A stretch of DNA of 5,534 nt from DAIDKA01 sp049792815 (GTDB taxonomy: Bacteria > Pseudomonadota > Gammaproteobacteria > Steroidobacterales > Steroidobacteraceae): NCBI GenBank assembly GCA_049792815.1, contig JBARBG010000159.1:1-5534 (forward strand). Reading direction: 5' to 3'. Under the pieces are notes generated by a model. That model saw nothing but the letters and a program-made list of their open reading frames with translations. It was not told the origin of the DNA and ran no database searches. Position 1 is the stretch's first letter. Each line of letters opens with the position of its first letter. A program made the position numbers and the translations under genes. Below are positions 1 through 5,534 of the stretch, in pieces.

Positions 1-1007
1 ACGACAGTCGCCGCGAGCAGCGCGCCCCATACGACATCCGCGAAATGCCGTGGAAGCCGCCATCGGGTCAGGTGGCGCAGGCGCGCCGGCAGGGCCAAGG
101 GTGCACGGGCGGCTTGCTGAAAAGCCTTATCAAGTGGCGCGGCCAGCTGCCGCAGTACCGGGGAATGACTCAGTAGATTGAGCACCCAGCTTTTGGGAAC
201 CACCTGGGATGCGGTCTGCTCGAAGCGGAACTTGTCCGCCCACGCCACCAGGGGTCGAAACAGCAGCTGGTCGTAGAGAAGGATGGCCAGTGTCATCGCT
301 GCAATCGCCCAGCCGACTGCGCCCAGATCGCGCGCCTGTATGGCGCGTGCGACATACGATCCCACGCCCGGCAGGGCGATCTGCGTATTGCCCACCGAGA
401 TCGCCTCGGAGGCCACCACGAAGAACCATCCGCCGGACATGGACATCATCATGTTCCAGATGAGACCGGGCATGGCGAACGGCACCTCCAGGCGCCAGAA
501 GCGCTGCCAGGCGGTGGCGCGCAAGCTGCGGCTGGCCTCATCAAGATCCGTCGGCACGGTGCGCAAGGCCTGATAGAAGCTGAACGCCATGTTCCACGCC
601 TGGGCGGTGAAGATCGCAAAGATGGCGGCGAGCTCAGGCCCGAGCACATTGCCCGGAAACAATGCCACGAAGAACAGCACCGTGAAGGATAGATAGCCGA
701 GCACCGGCACGGATTGCAGCACATCCAGCAGCGGGATGAGCACCATCTCGGCGCGGCGACTCTTGGCGGCCGCAGTGGCGTACGTAAACGTGAACAACAG
801 CGAGGCAAACATCGCGGCCAACATGCGCATCACCGTGCGCAACGTGTAAAGCGGCAATGCCGTGGGCGACAACGAGATGTCGGACTGTTGCGCGAGGACG
901 AAGGGCGCCACCATCTGACGCGCACCGGCGCCCAGGATGAGGATGACCGCCAGCACCAGCAAGGTGGCGGCCAGATCGTGCCAGGGCGCAGAGTGCCGAT
1001 GCATCAT
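1..1007 (-). CDS. ABC transporter permease, N-terminal part of a probably tandem-fused permease (partial, runs off left edge)
   Basis: The frame from ATG 1007 is open for 335 codons to the window edge. It begins MMHRHSAPWHDLAATLLVLA and shows about six membrane segments (roughly 11-29, 61-80, 92-117, 124-145, 180-200, 229-250), the layout of one BPD_transp_1 permease domain. The cytoplasmic EAA loop is clear: VPTDLDEASRSLRATAWQRF followed by WRLEVPFAMPG (151-181), the site that docks on the ATPase. The motif's usual Gly is Arg163. After a hydrophilic linker (251-320) a new hydrophobic segment starts (about 322 on), suggesting the roughly 570-590-residue class with two permease domains in one chain, related to nitrate/sulfonate/taurine-type importers. 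No ATPase or binding protein is visible; they may lie to the left. Its ATG overlaps the stop of the ferritin-VIT gene as ATGA, and it has no good Shine-Dalgarno, so coupled translation is likely; ATG 1004 is an equally possible start. Substrate unknown. Confidence 0.85.
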   Translation of the reverse strand, partial: MMHRHSAPWHDLAATLLVLAVILILGAGARQMVAPFVLAQQSDISLSPTALPLYTLRTVMRMLAAMFASLLFTFTYATAAAKSRRAEMVLIPLLDVLQSVPVLGYLSFTVLFFVALFPGNVLGPELAAIFAIFTAQAWNMAFSFYQALRTVPTDLDEASRSLRATAWQRFWRLEVPFAMPGLIWNMMMSMSGGWFFVVASEAISVGNTQIALPGVGSYVARAIQARDLGAVGWAIAAMTLAILLYDQLLFRPLVAWADKFRFEQTASQVVPKSWVLNLLSHSPVLRQLAAPLDKAFQQAARAPLALPARLRHLTRWRLPRHFADVVWGALLAATV

Positions 1008-1939
1008 TGGAGGGCGGCACCGAACAGACGCCCCGCCAGGTAGGTGACGGCCGCTGCGCAGGCGCCGATGACGACCTGCCGCGAACCGGAGAACACGGCT
1101 GAGCGCCCGTTGAAAAAAGTTGTGGCCAGTCCGATGGCCAGCAGGCCGGCGAGTGACACCCCGATACTGCCGGGGAGAGCGAAATGCGCGGGCAACAGGC
1201 TGTACGGGAGCAGCGGCACCGTCGCTCCCAAGGCGAACAGCAAGAATGACAGCGCGGCGGCGCTGCCGGCATCGCCAAACGCACCGGCCTGGCGCCGCGG
1301 CTCTTCCGCGCTGGCGCCGTCGAGCTGACTGGCGGCGAGTTCGCGCGCGTTGGTGACCGAGAGCCATTCCCCGAGCGCCATGGAGCAGGACCCACCGATC
1401 AGACCGGCAATGCCGGTCAGCACTAAAGTCTCAGCCCGGGCGCCGCCGCCGGCCACGCCCATCATCAGACAGAAGTTGGACACCAGGCCGTCATTGGCGC
1501 CCAGGACCGCGGCGCGCAGATTGTTGCCGATCGCGGCCCGGGTCTTGGCGCGCATGATCGCCGCGTGTGCGTGTTCCTCGCGGGCGAGCCCGGCCGCCTG
1601 GGCGTCTTCCTGGCGCTCATAGTCGTCACTGTCTTGCATCTCCCGTACGGTGATGCTCGGGATCACAAAACCCACGCCGAACCAGCGCGCCGAATAAATC
1701 AGCAGCCTGGTGCGCAGTTGCGGGCGAAACGGGGGGACGCCATGCCCGAGCGCATGCAGGCGCTGCTGCCAGAATTCGGCATGCAGACGCTCGGCAGCGG
1801 CGAGCTTGCGGCACACCGCGGCTTCGCCGGGCTCAGACTCCAGGTCTGCCAGTGCGTCGTACAGCACGGCGCTGTCGTGCTCGGCCCGCCAGTTGCGCAG
1901 CAACCGCTCAAGTTCACCGGTTTCAGGAGCGGCGCACAT
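1004..1939 (-). CDS. Ferritin-like (erythrin) domain fused to VIT1/CCC1 iron/manganese transporter, MbfA-like
   Basis: Probable inner-membrane exporter of Fe(II) and/or Mn(II). The 311-residue protein has two parts. Residues 1-135 resemble a rubrerythrin/erythrin four-helix domain: E20 in helix 1, ExxH at E50-H53, Glu/Asp-rich segment around 100-112, and E122xxH125 in the last helix, plausible di-iron ligands. Residues 139-311 are a VIT1/CCC1 membrane domain: LRAAVLGANDGLVSN (141-155), GIAGLIGGSCSMALGEWLSV (176-195, with M187 and E191), and about five membrane segments ending at 308. This order and length match the EVIT1/MbfA family, in which the ferritin domain faces the cytosol and the protein exports iron (established for rhizobial MbfA). 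The loop between the second and third membrane segments is only about 30 residues, lacking the long Glu-rich metal-binding domain of plant VIT1. ATG at 1939 was chosen because upstream in-frame codons from 2050 encode an unrelated Arg/Pro-rich stretch inside ppsA. It overlaps ppsA by 17 nt. Substrate is inferred. Confidence 0.88.
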   Translation of the reverse strand: MCAAPETGELERLLRNWRAEHDSAVLYDALADLESEPGEAAVCRKLAAAERLHAEFWQQRLHALGHGVPPFRPQLRTRLLIYSARWFGVGFVIPSITVREMQDSDDYERQEDAQAAGLAREEHAHAAIMRAKTRAAIGNNLRAAVLGANDGLVSNFCLMMGVAGGGARAETLVLTGIAGLIGGSCSMALGEWLSVTNARELAASQLDGASAEEPRRQAGAFGDAGSAAALSFLLFALGATVPLLPYSLLPAHFALPGSIGVSLAGLLAIGLATTFFNGRSAVFSGSRQVVIGACAAAVTYLAGRLFGAALQ

Positions 1940-4403
1940 CGGCCACCGCGCGGGCCGCGGGTGGCCCCCCGCCTGCAGCCGCCGCCCCCTGGGCGCGTCC
2001 CAGCTGCCTTTCGATATCGAGAACCAGGGCGGTAGTCTTGACCACCGCATCCGGGTTTAAACTGATCGAATCGATGCCGAGCCGCACCAGGTACTCGGCA
2101 ATCTCGGGGAAGTCCGAGGGCGCCTGGCCGCACAGGCCGGAGTGGCGGTTGTTACGCTGACAGCCTTCGATGGCCAGGGCCATGATCTTCTTCACTCCCG
2201 GATCGCGCTCATCGAAATCAAAGGCCACCGTCGCCGAATCCCGATCCACCCCGAGCGTGAGTTGCGTCAGGTCGTTGGAGCCAATCGAGAAGCCGTCGAA
2301 GATCTGGCTGAATTCATCGATGAGCAGCACATTGTTGGGGATCTCGCACATGACATAGATTTCCAGGCCCTGCTGGCCGCGTTCCAGACCCAGCTCGCGC
2401 ATGCGCTGCACCACCCGGGTGCCCTCCTCGAGGCGGCGGCAGAAGGGAATCATGAGTTTGATATTGGTCAGGCCCATGGTTTCCCGCGCCCGCTTCATGG
2501 CGGCGCACTCCAGCGCGAAGCCTTCCGCATAGGCCGGATGGGTATAGCGGGAGGCGCCACGAAAGCCCAGCATGGGATTGGCCTCGGTAGGCTCGAACCA
2601 CCGGCCACCCAGGAGGCCGGCGTATTCATTAGTCTTGAAGTCGGACATGCGCACGATGACCGGTTTCGGATAGAACGCGGCGGCAATGGTCCCGACGCCT
2701 TCGGCGAGGCGCTGCACGAAGTAGTCCGCGGGTGTCGCGTAGTGGCGAGTGAGATCCAGCAGTGCGGCGCGCTCCTTCTCATCGGCGACCCGCTCCGGAT
2801 GCAGCAATGCCATGGGGTGCGCCTTGATGTACTCGGCGATCACGAACTCCATGCGCGCCAGGCCCACCCCGTCGTTGGGCAGGAAGCTGGTCTGAAAGGC
2901 CAGCTCAGGATTGCCGAGAATGAGCATGATCCGCGTCCGGGGCCGCTGCAGGTTGGTCAGGTCGATGCGGTGGGTATCGAAGGGGATCTCGCCCCGATAC
3001 ACCTTGCCGACATCCCCGTCGGCGCAGGATACGGTGATTTTTTCCCCGCTCTTGAGCTTCTCGGTCGCGTTTTCGCAGCCGATGACGGCAGGAATACCGA
3101 ACTCGCGCGCGACGATGGCCGCATGACAGGTGCGGCCACCCCGATTGGTGACAATGGCCGCGGCCTTCTTCATGATCGGTTCCCAATCCGGCGTCGTATT
3201 GTCGGTGACCAGGACCTCGCCGGGCCTGAAGGCGGCGATATGCGCGGCGCTTTGGATGACATGGGCCGTGCCGCTGCCGATACGGGTACCGACCGAACGG
3301 CCGGTGATCAGCACCTCGCCGGTTCCGCGCAGCGTGAATTCCTCAAGATAGGCCCGACTCTGGTTCGAGGCGACGGTTTCTGGGCGGGCCTGGACCACGT
3401 ACAGCTGCTGGTCGATGCCGTCCTTGGCCCATTCCATGTCCATGGGCTGGGCGTGACCGGCCTTGGCGCTGTAGTGCTGCTCGATCTTGATTGCATAGTC
3501 GGCGAGCGTGAGCGCGTCCGCGTCGCTGATGCAGAATCGGTGCCGGTCCGCCTCGGGCGTGGGGATATTGCGGGTGGCTTCGCGCGTGCCGCCCGCGATA
3601 TAGACCATCTTGAGCGCCTTTGACCCCAAGGTCCGGCGCAACACGGCGCGTGTGCCGGTGGCGAAGGTGGGCTTGAACACCATGAACTCATCCGGGTCGA
3701 GCGCGCCTTGCACGATGTTCTCGCCCAGGCCATAGGCGGCGCTGATCAGCACCACATCGCGGAACCCGGTTTCGGTGTCCAGGGAAAACATGATGCCACT
3801 GGCGGCAAGGTCTGAGCGGACCATCTTCATGATGCCGATGGACAGAAAGACCTTGAAGTGATCGAAGCCCTGATCGACGCGATAGTGGATGGAGCGATCG
3901 GTGAACAGGCTCGCGAAGCAGCGCTTGCAGGCATCCAGCAGCTGTTCCTCGCCGTGGATATTGAGATAGGTGTCCTGCTGTCCGGCAAAGCTCGCGGTGG
4001 GCAGGTCCTCGGCGGTCGCCGAGCTGCGTACCGCCAGGCTCATGTCCTCACCGTATTGGGTGCGCAGCTCACGGTAGCTGTCGAGGATCTCCTGCTTCAG
4101 ATCCTGCGGTAGCGCGGCGCCATAGATGATCTCACGCGCGCGGCGACCACGGCGCGCAAGATCCTCCATGTCGTCCGGTTTGAGGCCATCAAGCGCCGCA
4201 TGCAGGGCGGGAAGTGCATGCGCCTGGTCGAGAACGTGGCGGTAGGCTTCGGCGGTAACGGCAAAGCCATTGGGAACCCTCACCCCCTGGGCGCCGAGAT
4301 TGCGATACATCTCCCCGAGCGAGGCGTTCTTGCCGCCGACGCTCGCGACATCGTCCATGCCGATCTCCGCAAACTGCCGGATGTAGTGTCGCTTGGCTGC
4401 CAT
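1923..4403 (-). CDS. ppsA: Phosphoenolpyruvate synthase (pyruvate, water dikinase)
   Basis: Converts pyruvate, ATP and water to phosphoenolpyruvate, AMP and phosphate, the gluconeogenic bypass of pyruvate kinase in the cytosol. The protein is 826 residues, against about 792 in E. coli, and aligns from memory along its length. Domain order: ATP-grasp nucleotide-binding domain (about 17-345, with VGGKNASLGEM, AVRSSATAEDLP, and MDMEWAKDG...VVQARPETV); phosphohistidine swivel domain (about 393-465) with GGRTCHAA carrying the phosphorylated His427; and the PEP/pyruvate TIM barrel (about 490-795) with FDGFSIGSNDLTQLTLGVDRD and GLCGQ containing catalytic Cys758. Thr425, next to the catalytic His, is the position targeted by the PpsR-type regulatory kinase in E. 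coli; no ppsR is in this window. After SLNPDAVVKT comes a tail of about 25 residues rich in Ala, Gly, Pro and Arg that is absent from E. coli PpsA. The gene starts 10 nt after pfkA and its last 17 nt overlap the next gene. Confidence 0.97.
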   Translation of the reverse strand: MAAKRHYIRQFAEIGMDDVASVGGKNASLGEMYRNLGAQGVRVPNGFAVTAEAYRHVLDQAHALPALHAALDGLKPDDMEDLARRGRRAREIIYGAALPQDLKQEILDSYRELRTQYGEDMSLAVRSSATAEDLPTASFAGQQDTYLNIHGEEQLLDACKRCFASLFTDRSIHYRVDQGFDHFKVFLSIGIMKMVRSDLAASGIMFSLDTETGFRDVVLISAAYGLGENIVQGALDPDEFMVFKPTFATGTRAVLRRTLGSKALKMVYIAGGTREATRNIPTPEADRHRFCISDADALTLADYAIKIEQHYSAKAGHAQPMDMEWAKDGIDQQLYVVQARPETVASNQSRAYLEEFTLRGTGEVLITGRSVGTRIGSGTAHVIQSAAHIAAFRPGEVLVTDNTTPDWEPIMKKAAAIVTNRGGRTCHAAIVAREFGIPAVIGCENATEKLKSGEKITVSCADGDVGKVYRGEIPFDTHRIDLTNLQRPRTRIMLILGNPELAFQTSFLPNDGVGLARMEFVIAEYIKAHPMALLHPERVADEKERAALLDLTRHYATPADYFVQRLAEGVGTIAAAFYPKPVIVRMSDFKTNEYAGLLGGRWFEPTEANPMLGFRGASRYTHPAYAEGFALECAAMKRARETMGLTNIKLMIPFCRRLEEGTRVVQRMRELGLERGQQGLEIYVMCEIPNNVLLIDEFSQIFDGFSIGSNDLTQLTLGVDRDSATVAFDFDERDPGVKKIMALAIEGCQRNNRHSGLCGQAPSDFPEIAEYLVRLGIDSISLNPDAVVKTTALVLDIERQLGRAQGAAAAGGGPPAARAVADVRRS
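1946..1972 (-). promoter_or_regulatory. GC-rich alternative hairpins before the ferritin-VIT start
   Basis: Within the end of ppsA, two mutually exclusive 5-bp stems can form: CCGCG (1946-1950) with CGCGG (1956-1960), loop 5 nt; and GCGGG (1957-1961) with CCCGC (1968-1972), loop 6 nt. The weak Shine-Dalgarno of the next gene, GGTGG on the minus strand (1947-1943, 3 nt before the ATG at 1939), partly lies in the first stem. Ribosomes translating the end of ppsA would melt both, which fits translational coupling. Such stems are common by chance in GC-rich DNA, so the functional reading is only an inference. Confidence 0.25.
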
Positions 4404-4407
4404 GTGG

Positions 4408-4415
4408 CTCTCCCT
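4408..4415 (-). promoter_or_regulatory. Ribosome-binding site of ppsA
   Basis: The minus strand reads AGGGAGAG, with the GGGAG core 6 nt before the ATG at 4403. It overlaps the pfkA stop codon (TAG, 4416-4414), so ribosomes ending pfkA finish on top of it. This site decides the ppsA start in favour of 4403 over the upstream in-frame ATGs at 4457 and 4454, which lie inside pfkA. Confidence 0.7.
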
Positions 4416-5385
4416 ACTGCGCCAGAATGCGCGCCACCTCGAGCAGGTGCGCATCAAGTGGCCGGTTGTCGGTATTCAGTGCCGGATAGGCGACGGAATG
4501 GATCTGCCCGTTTCGTACACCTAACACCATCCCGTGCCGGCCGGCCGCGAAGTGCTCAATGGCCGCAGCGCCCAACCGGGTTCCCAGCATGCGATCCGTG
4601 AGGCATGGGGAGGCGCCGCGCTGGGTATGTCCCAGCTTCGTGACGCGCAGTTCGAAACCGAGGCGCTCCGTGTGCTGCGTGAAATACGCCGCCAGCTGTT
4701 CCGCGTTGAGCCGCGCCCCTTCGGCCACCACCACGATGGCGTGACTCTTGCCGCGGCGGTAGGCCGCGCGGATCTCCTCGCCGAGGTCTTCGGGATCGGT
4801 GGAACTTTCGGGAATGACGATCGCCTCGGCGCCGCCGGCGACACCCGCCATCAGCGCGAGGTACCCGCACTGCCGGCCCATGACCTCCACCAGGAACACT
4901 CTGTGCAACGAAGAGGCCGTGACCCGCAGCCGGTCGATGGCCTCCAGCGCGACCTCCAGCGCCGTGGTCGCGCCCAGCGTGATCTCGAAATCCGGCAGGT
5001 CATTATCGATGGTAGATGCCACTCCAATGACCGGCGCGCCAGCCCGGGAGAGCGCCGCCGCACCTCGTTGCGACCCGTTGCCGCCGATCACGATGAGTGC
5101 GCCGACGTCGCGGCTGTTCAGCTGCTGCACGGCACTTGCCTGGCCCGCCGGGGTCCTGAGTGCGTCGCAGCGTCGCGTGCCCAGAAAGGTTCCGCCCTGG
5201 GCGATGATGCCGCCGACATCGCGGGGCCCGAGGGCCACGAAATCCCCTTCAATGAGCCCGGCGAAGCCGTTGCGCACGCCCAGTACCGCCCAGCCGCGTG
5301 ACACGCCCATGCGCACCACGGCGCGCACGGTGGCATTCATGCCCGGGGCATCCCCGCCGCTGGTGAGAACCGCGATTTGCGTCAT
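4414..5385 (-). CDS. pfkA: 6-phosphofructokinase
   Basis: Phosphorylates fructose 6-phosphate to fructose 1,6-bisphosphate, a cytosolic glycolytic step. The 323-residue length matches the short bacterial PFKA class. Visible motifs: nucleotide-loop SGGDAPGMNA (9-18), GGTFLG then R72, the donor loop IGGNGS (100-105), the catalytic TIDND with D127 and D129, R162, VEVMGR (166-171), E222, and the sugar-phosphate motif GHTQRGASP (252-260). R21 and R25, equivalents of E. coli allosteric-site arginines, are kept. Two positions are unusual: the Asp of the classical GGDGS loop is Asn103, and the residue before TIDND is Ser124, where ATP enzymes usually have Gly and PPi enzymes Lys. Gly104 is retained, which favours ATP over PPi as donor. 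ATG at 5385 puts SGGDAPG at the usual distance from the N terminus, though its ribosome-binding site is poor. ppsA follows after 10 nt. Identity is secure; phosphoryl donor is inferred. Confidence 0.95.
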   Translation of the reverse strand: MTQIAVLTSGGDAPGMNATVRAVVRMGVSRGWAVLGVRNGFAGLIEGDFVALGPRDVGGIIAQGGTFLGTRRCDALRTPAGQASAVQQLNSRDVGALIVIGGNGSQRGAAALSRAGAPVIGVASTIDNDLPDFEITLGATTALEVALEAIDRLRVTASSLHRVFLVEVMGRQCGYLALMAGVAGGAEAIVIPESSTDPEDLGEEIRAAYRRGKSHAIVVVAEGARLNAEQLAAYFTQHTERLGFELRVTKLGHTQRGASPCLTDRMLGTRLGAAAIEHFAAGRHGMVLGVRNGQIHSVAYPALNTDNRPLDAHLLEVARILAQ

Positions 5386-5400
5386 ACTGGTGGTTCCAGT
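5386..5400 (-). repeat. Short inverted repeat directly before the pfkA start
   Basis: Read on the minus strand, the 15 nt immediately before the pfkA ATG are ACTGG-AACCA-CCAGT, a perfect 5-bp inverted repeat with a 5-nt loop. The only weak Shine-Dalgarno-like bases (GGA, about 9 nt before the ATG) fall at the 5' arm and loop edge, so a hairpin could mask them. It is short enough to arise by chance. The rest of the 31-nt gap to the CBS gene shows no promoter or terminator that I can defend. Confidence 0.3.
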
Positions 5401-5416
5401 GTTTGATAGGCCGTGC

Positions 5417-5533
5417 TTAGGTCCGGGAGGCGCTCAAACTCTCCACCGTCGGCTGCAACGCCAGCAGGCGCGCCAGGCTGCCCAGTTCCCGCGCCACCTG
5501 CGAGAGCAGATCATCGACGGAAATCACGCCCAC
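5417..5533 (-). CDS. C-terminal end of a CBS-domain protein (partial, 5' end outside window)
   Basis: Only the last 38 codons and a TAA stop (5419-5417) are present; the frame stays open to the right edge. The visible peptide begins VGVISVDDLLSQVARELGSL and ends LSASRT. The pattern (I/V)GV(I/V)S(V/L)DDLL followed by an amphipathic helix of the type AxELGxLARLL is the usual last strand and helix of a CBS domain, the adenine-nucleotide-sensing module usually found in pairs. This is family knowledge applied to a short stretch; the full architecture and ligand cannot be seen. The stop lies 31 nt before pfkA on the same strand with no visible terminator between, so it may be the first known member of the operon. 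A stand-alone two-CBS protein is the simplest guess, but a CBS tail on a channel, transporter or enzyme cannot be excluded. Confidence 0.7.
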   Translation of the reverse strand: MGVISVDDLLSQVARELGSLARLLALQPTVESLSASRT

Positions 5534-5534
5534 G

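Noticed and set aside
449..808. Minus-strand open frame (119 codons) inside the permease
   Set aside because: Out of frame with the permease whose EAA loop and membrane segments occupy the same DNA; the composition is Arg/Cys/Pro-rich.
634..1395. Minus-strand open frame (253 codons) spanning the EVIT/permease junction
   Set aside because: It is in a different frame from both the VIT domain and the permease, and its peptide is Arg/Pro/Ser/His-rich shadow sequence, whereas the two real frames show clear family motifs across the same region.
1940..2050. Upstream ATG (2050) for the ferritin-VIT gene
   Set aside because: The extra 37 residues are Arg/Gly/Pro-rich and come from the out-of-frame end of ppsA; the ferritin-like helix begins only after the Met at 1939.
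2142..3623. Long plus-strand open frame (493 codons) opposite ppsA
   Set aside because: Its codons are the exact reverse complements of ppsA codons (same register), so it stays open simply because ppsA uses almost no TTA, CTA or TCA. The product resembles no family I know, and ppsA is unmistakable.
4404..4457. Upstream ATG starts for ppsA (4457 and 4454)
   Set aside because: They would add 18 residues encoded within pfkA that match no PEP synthase N terminus; ATG 4403 has a good ribosome-binding site and gives the expected N terminus.
4534..5301. Plus-strand open frame (255 codons) opposite pfkA
   Set aside because: It is also in exact antisense register with pfkA and is explained by the same codon bias; the peptide has no recognisable domain.
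5386..5416. Possible promoter or terminator between the CBS gene and pfkA
   Set aside because: The gap is only 31 nt, with no U-tract after a stem and no convincing -35/-10 pair, so I do not call either.

Overview
The window is a dense, GC-rich (roughly 60-65% by eye) stretch of bacterial chromosome. All five genes I can support lie on the minus strand, so the biological reading order runs from high to low coordinates. Protein similarity recalled from memory and codon use (almost no TTA, CTA or TCA) point to a proteobacterium, most likely a gamma- or betaproteobacterium. An autotrophic or chemolithotrophic lifestyle is possible, but the window does not prove it. No rRNA, tRNA, CRISPR array, insertion sequence, phage gene or convincing intrinsic terminator was seen.

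Layout in transcription order: (1) the last 38 codons of a CBS-domain protein (5533-5417, 5' part outside the window); (2) a 6-phosphofructokinase, pfkA (5385-4414); (3) a phosphoenolpyruvate synthase, ppsA (4403-1923); (4) a fusion of an erythrin/rubrerythrin-like ferritin domain with a VIT1/CCC1 iron-manganese transporter domain, MbfA-like (1939-1004); (5) the N-terminal 335 codons of an ABC transporter permease that runs off the left edge (1007-1). Gene 5 is easy to miss because its open frame has no stop inside the window.

The genes are packed as an operon. There are 31 nt between the CBS gene and pfkA, 10 nt between pfkA and ppsA (the ppsA ribosome-binding site overlaps the pfkA stop codon), a 17-nt overlap between ppsA and the ferritin-VIT gene, and a 4-nt ATGA overlap between that gene and the permease. 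Co-transcription and translational coupling are therefore likely.

Functionally the cluster joins two enzymes of the upper and lower glycolysis/gluconeogenesis trunk, both needing divalent metal, to a probable divalent-metal exporter and an ABC importer permease of unknown substrate. The most notable points are non-classical residues at the phosphofructokinase donor site (Asn103 and Ser124), the mixing of central carbon and metal-transport genes in one overlapping operon, and a low-complexity C-terminal tail on PpsA through which the next gene's start region is threaded. I found no clear evidence of an entirely new system.
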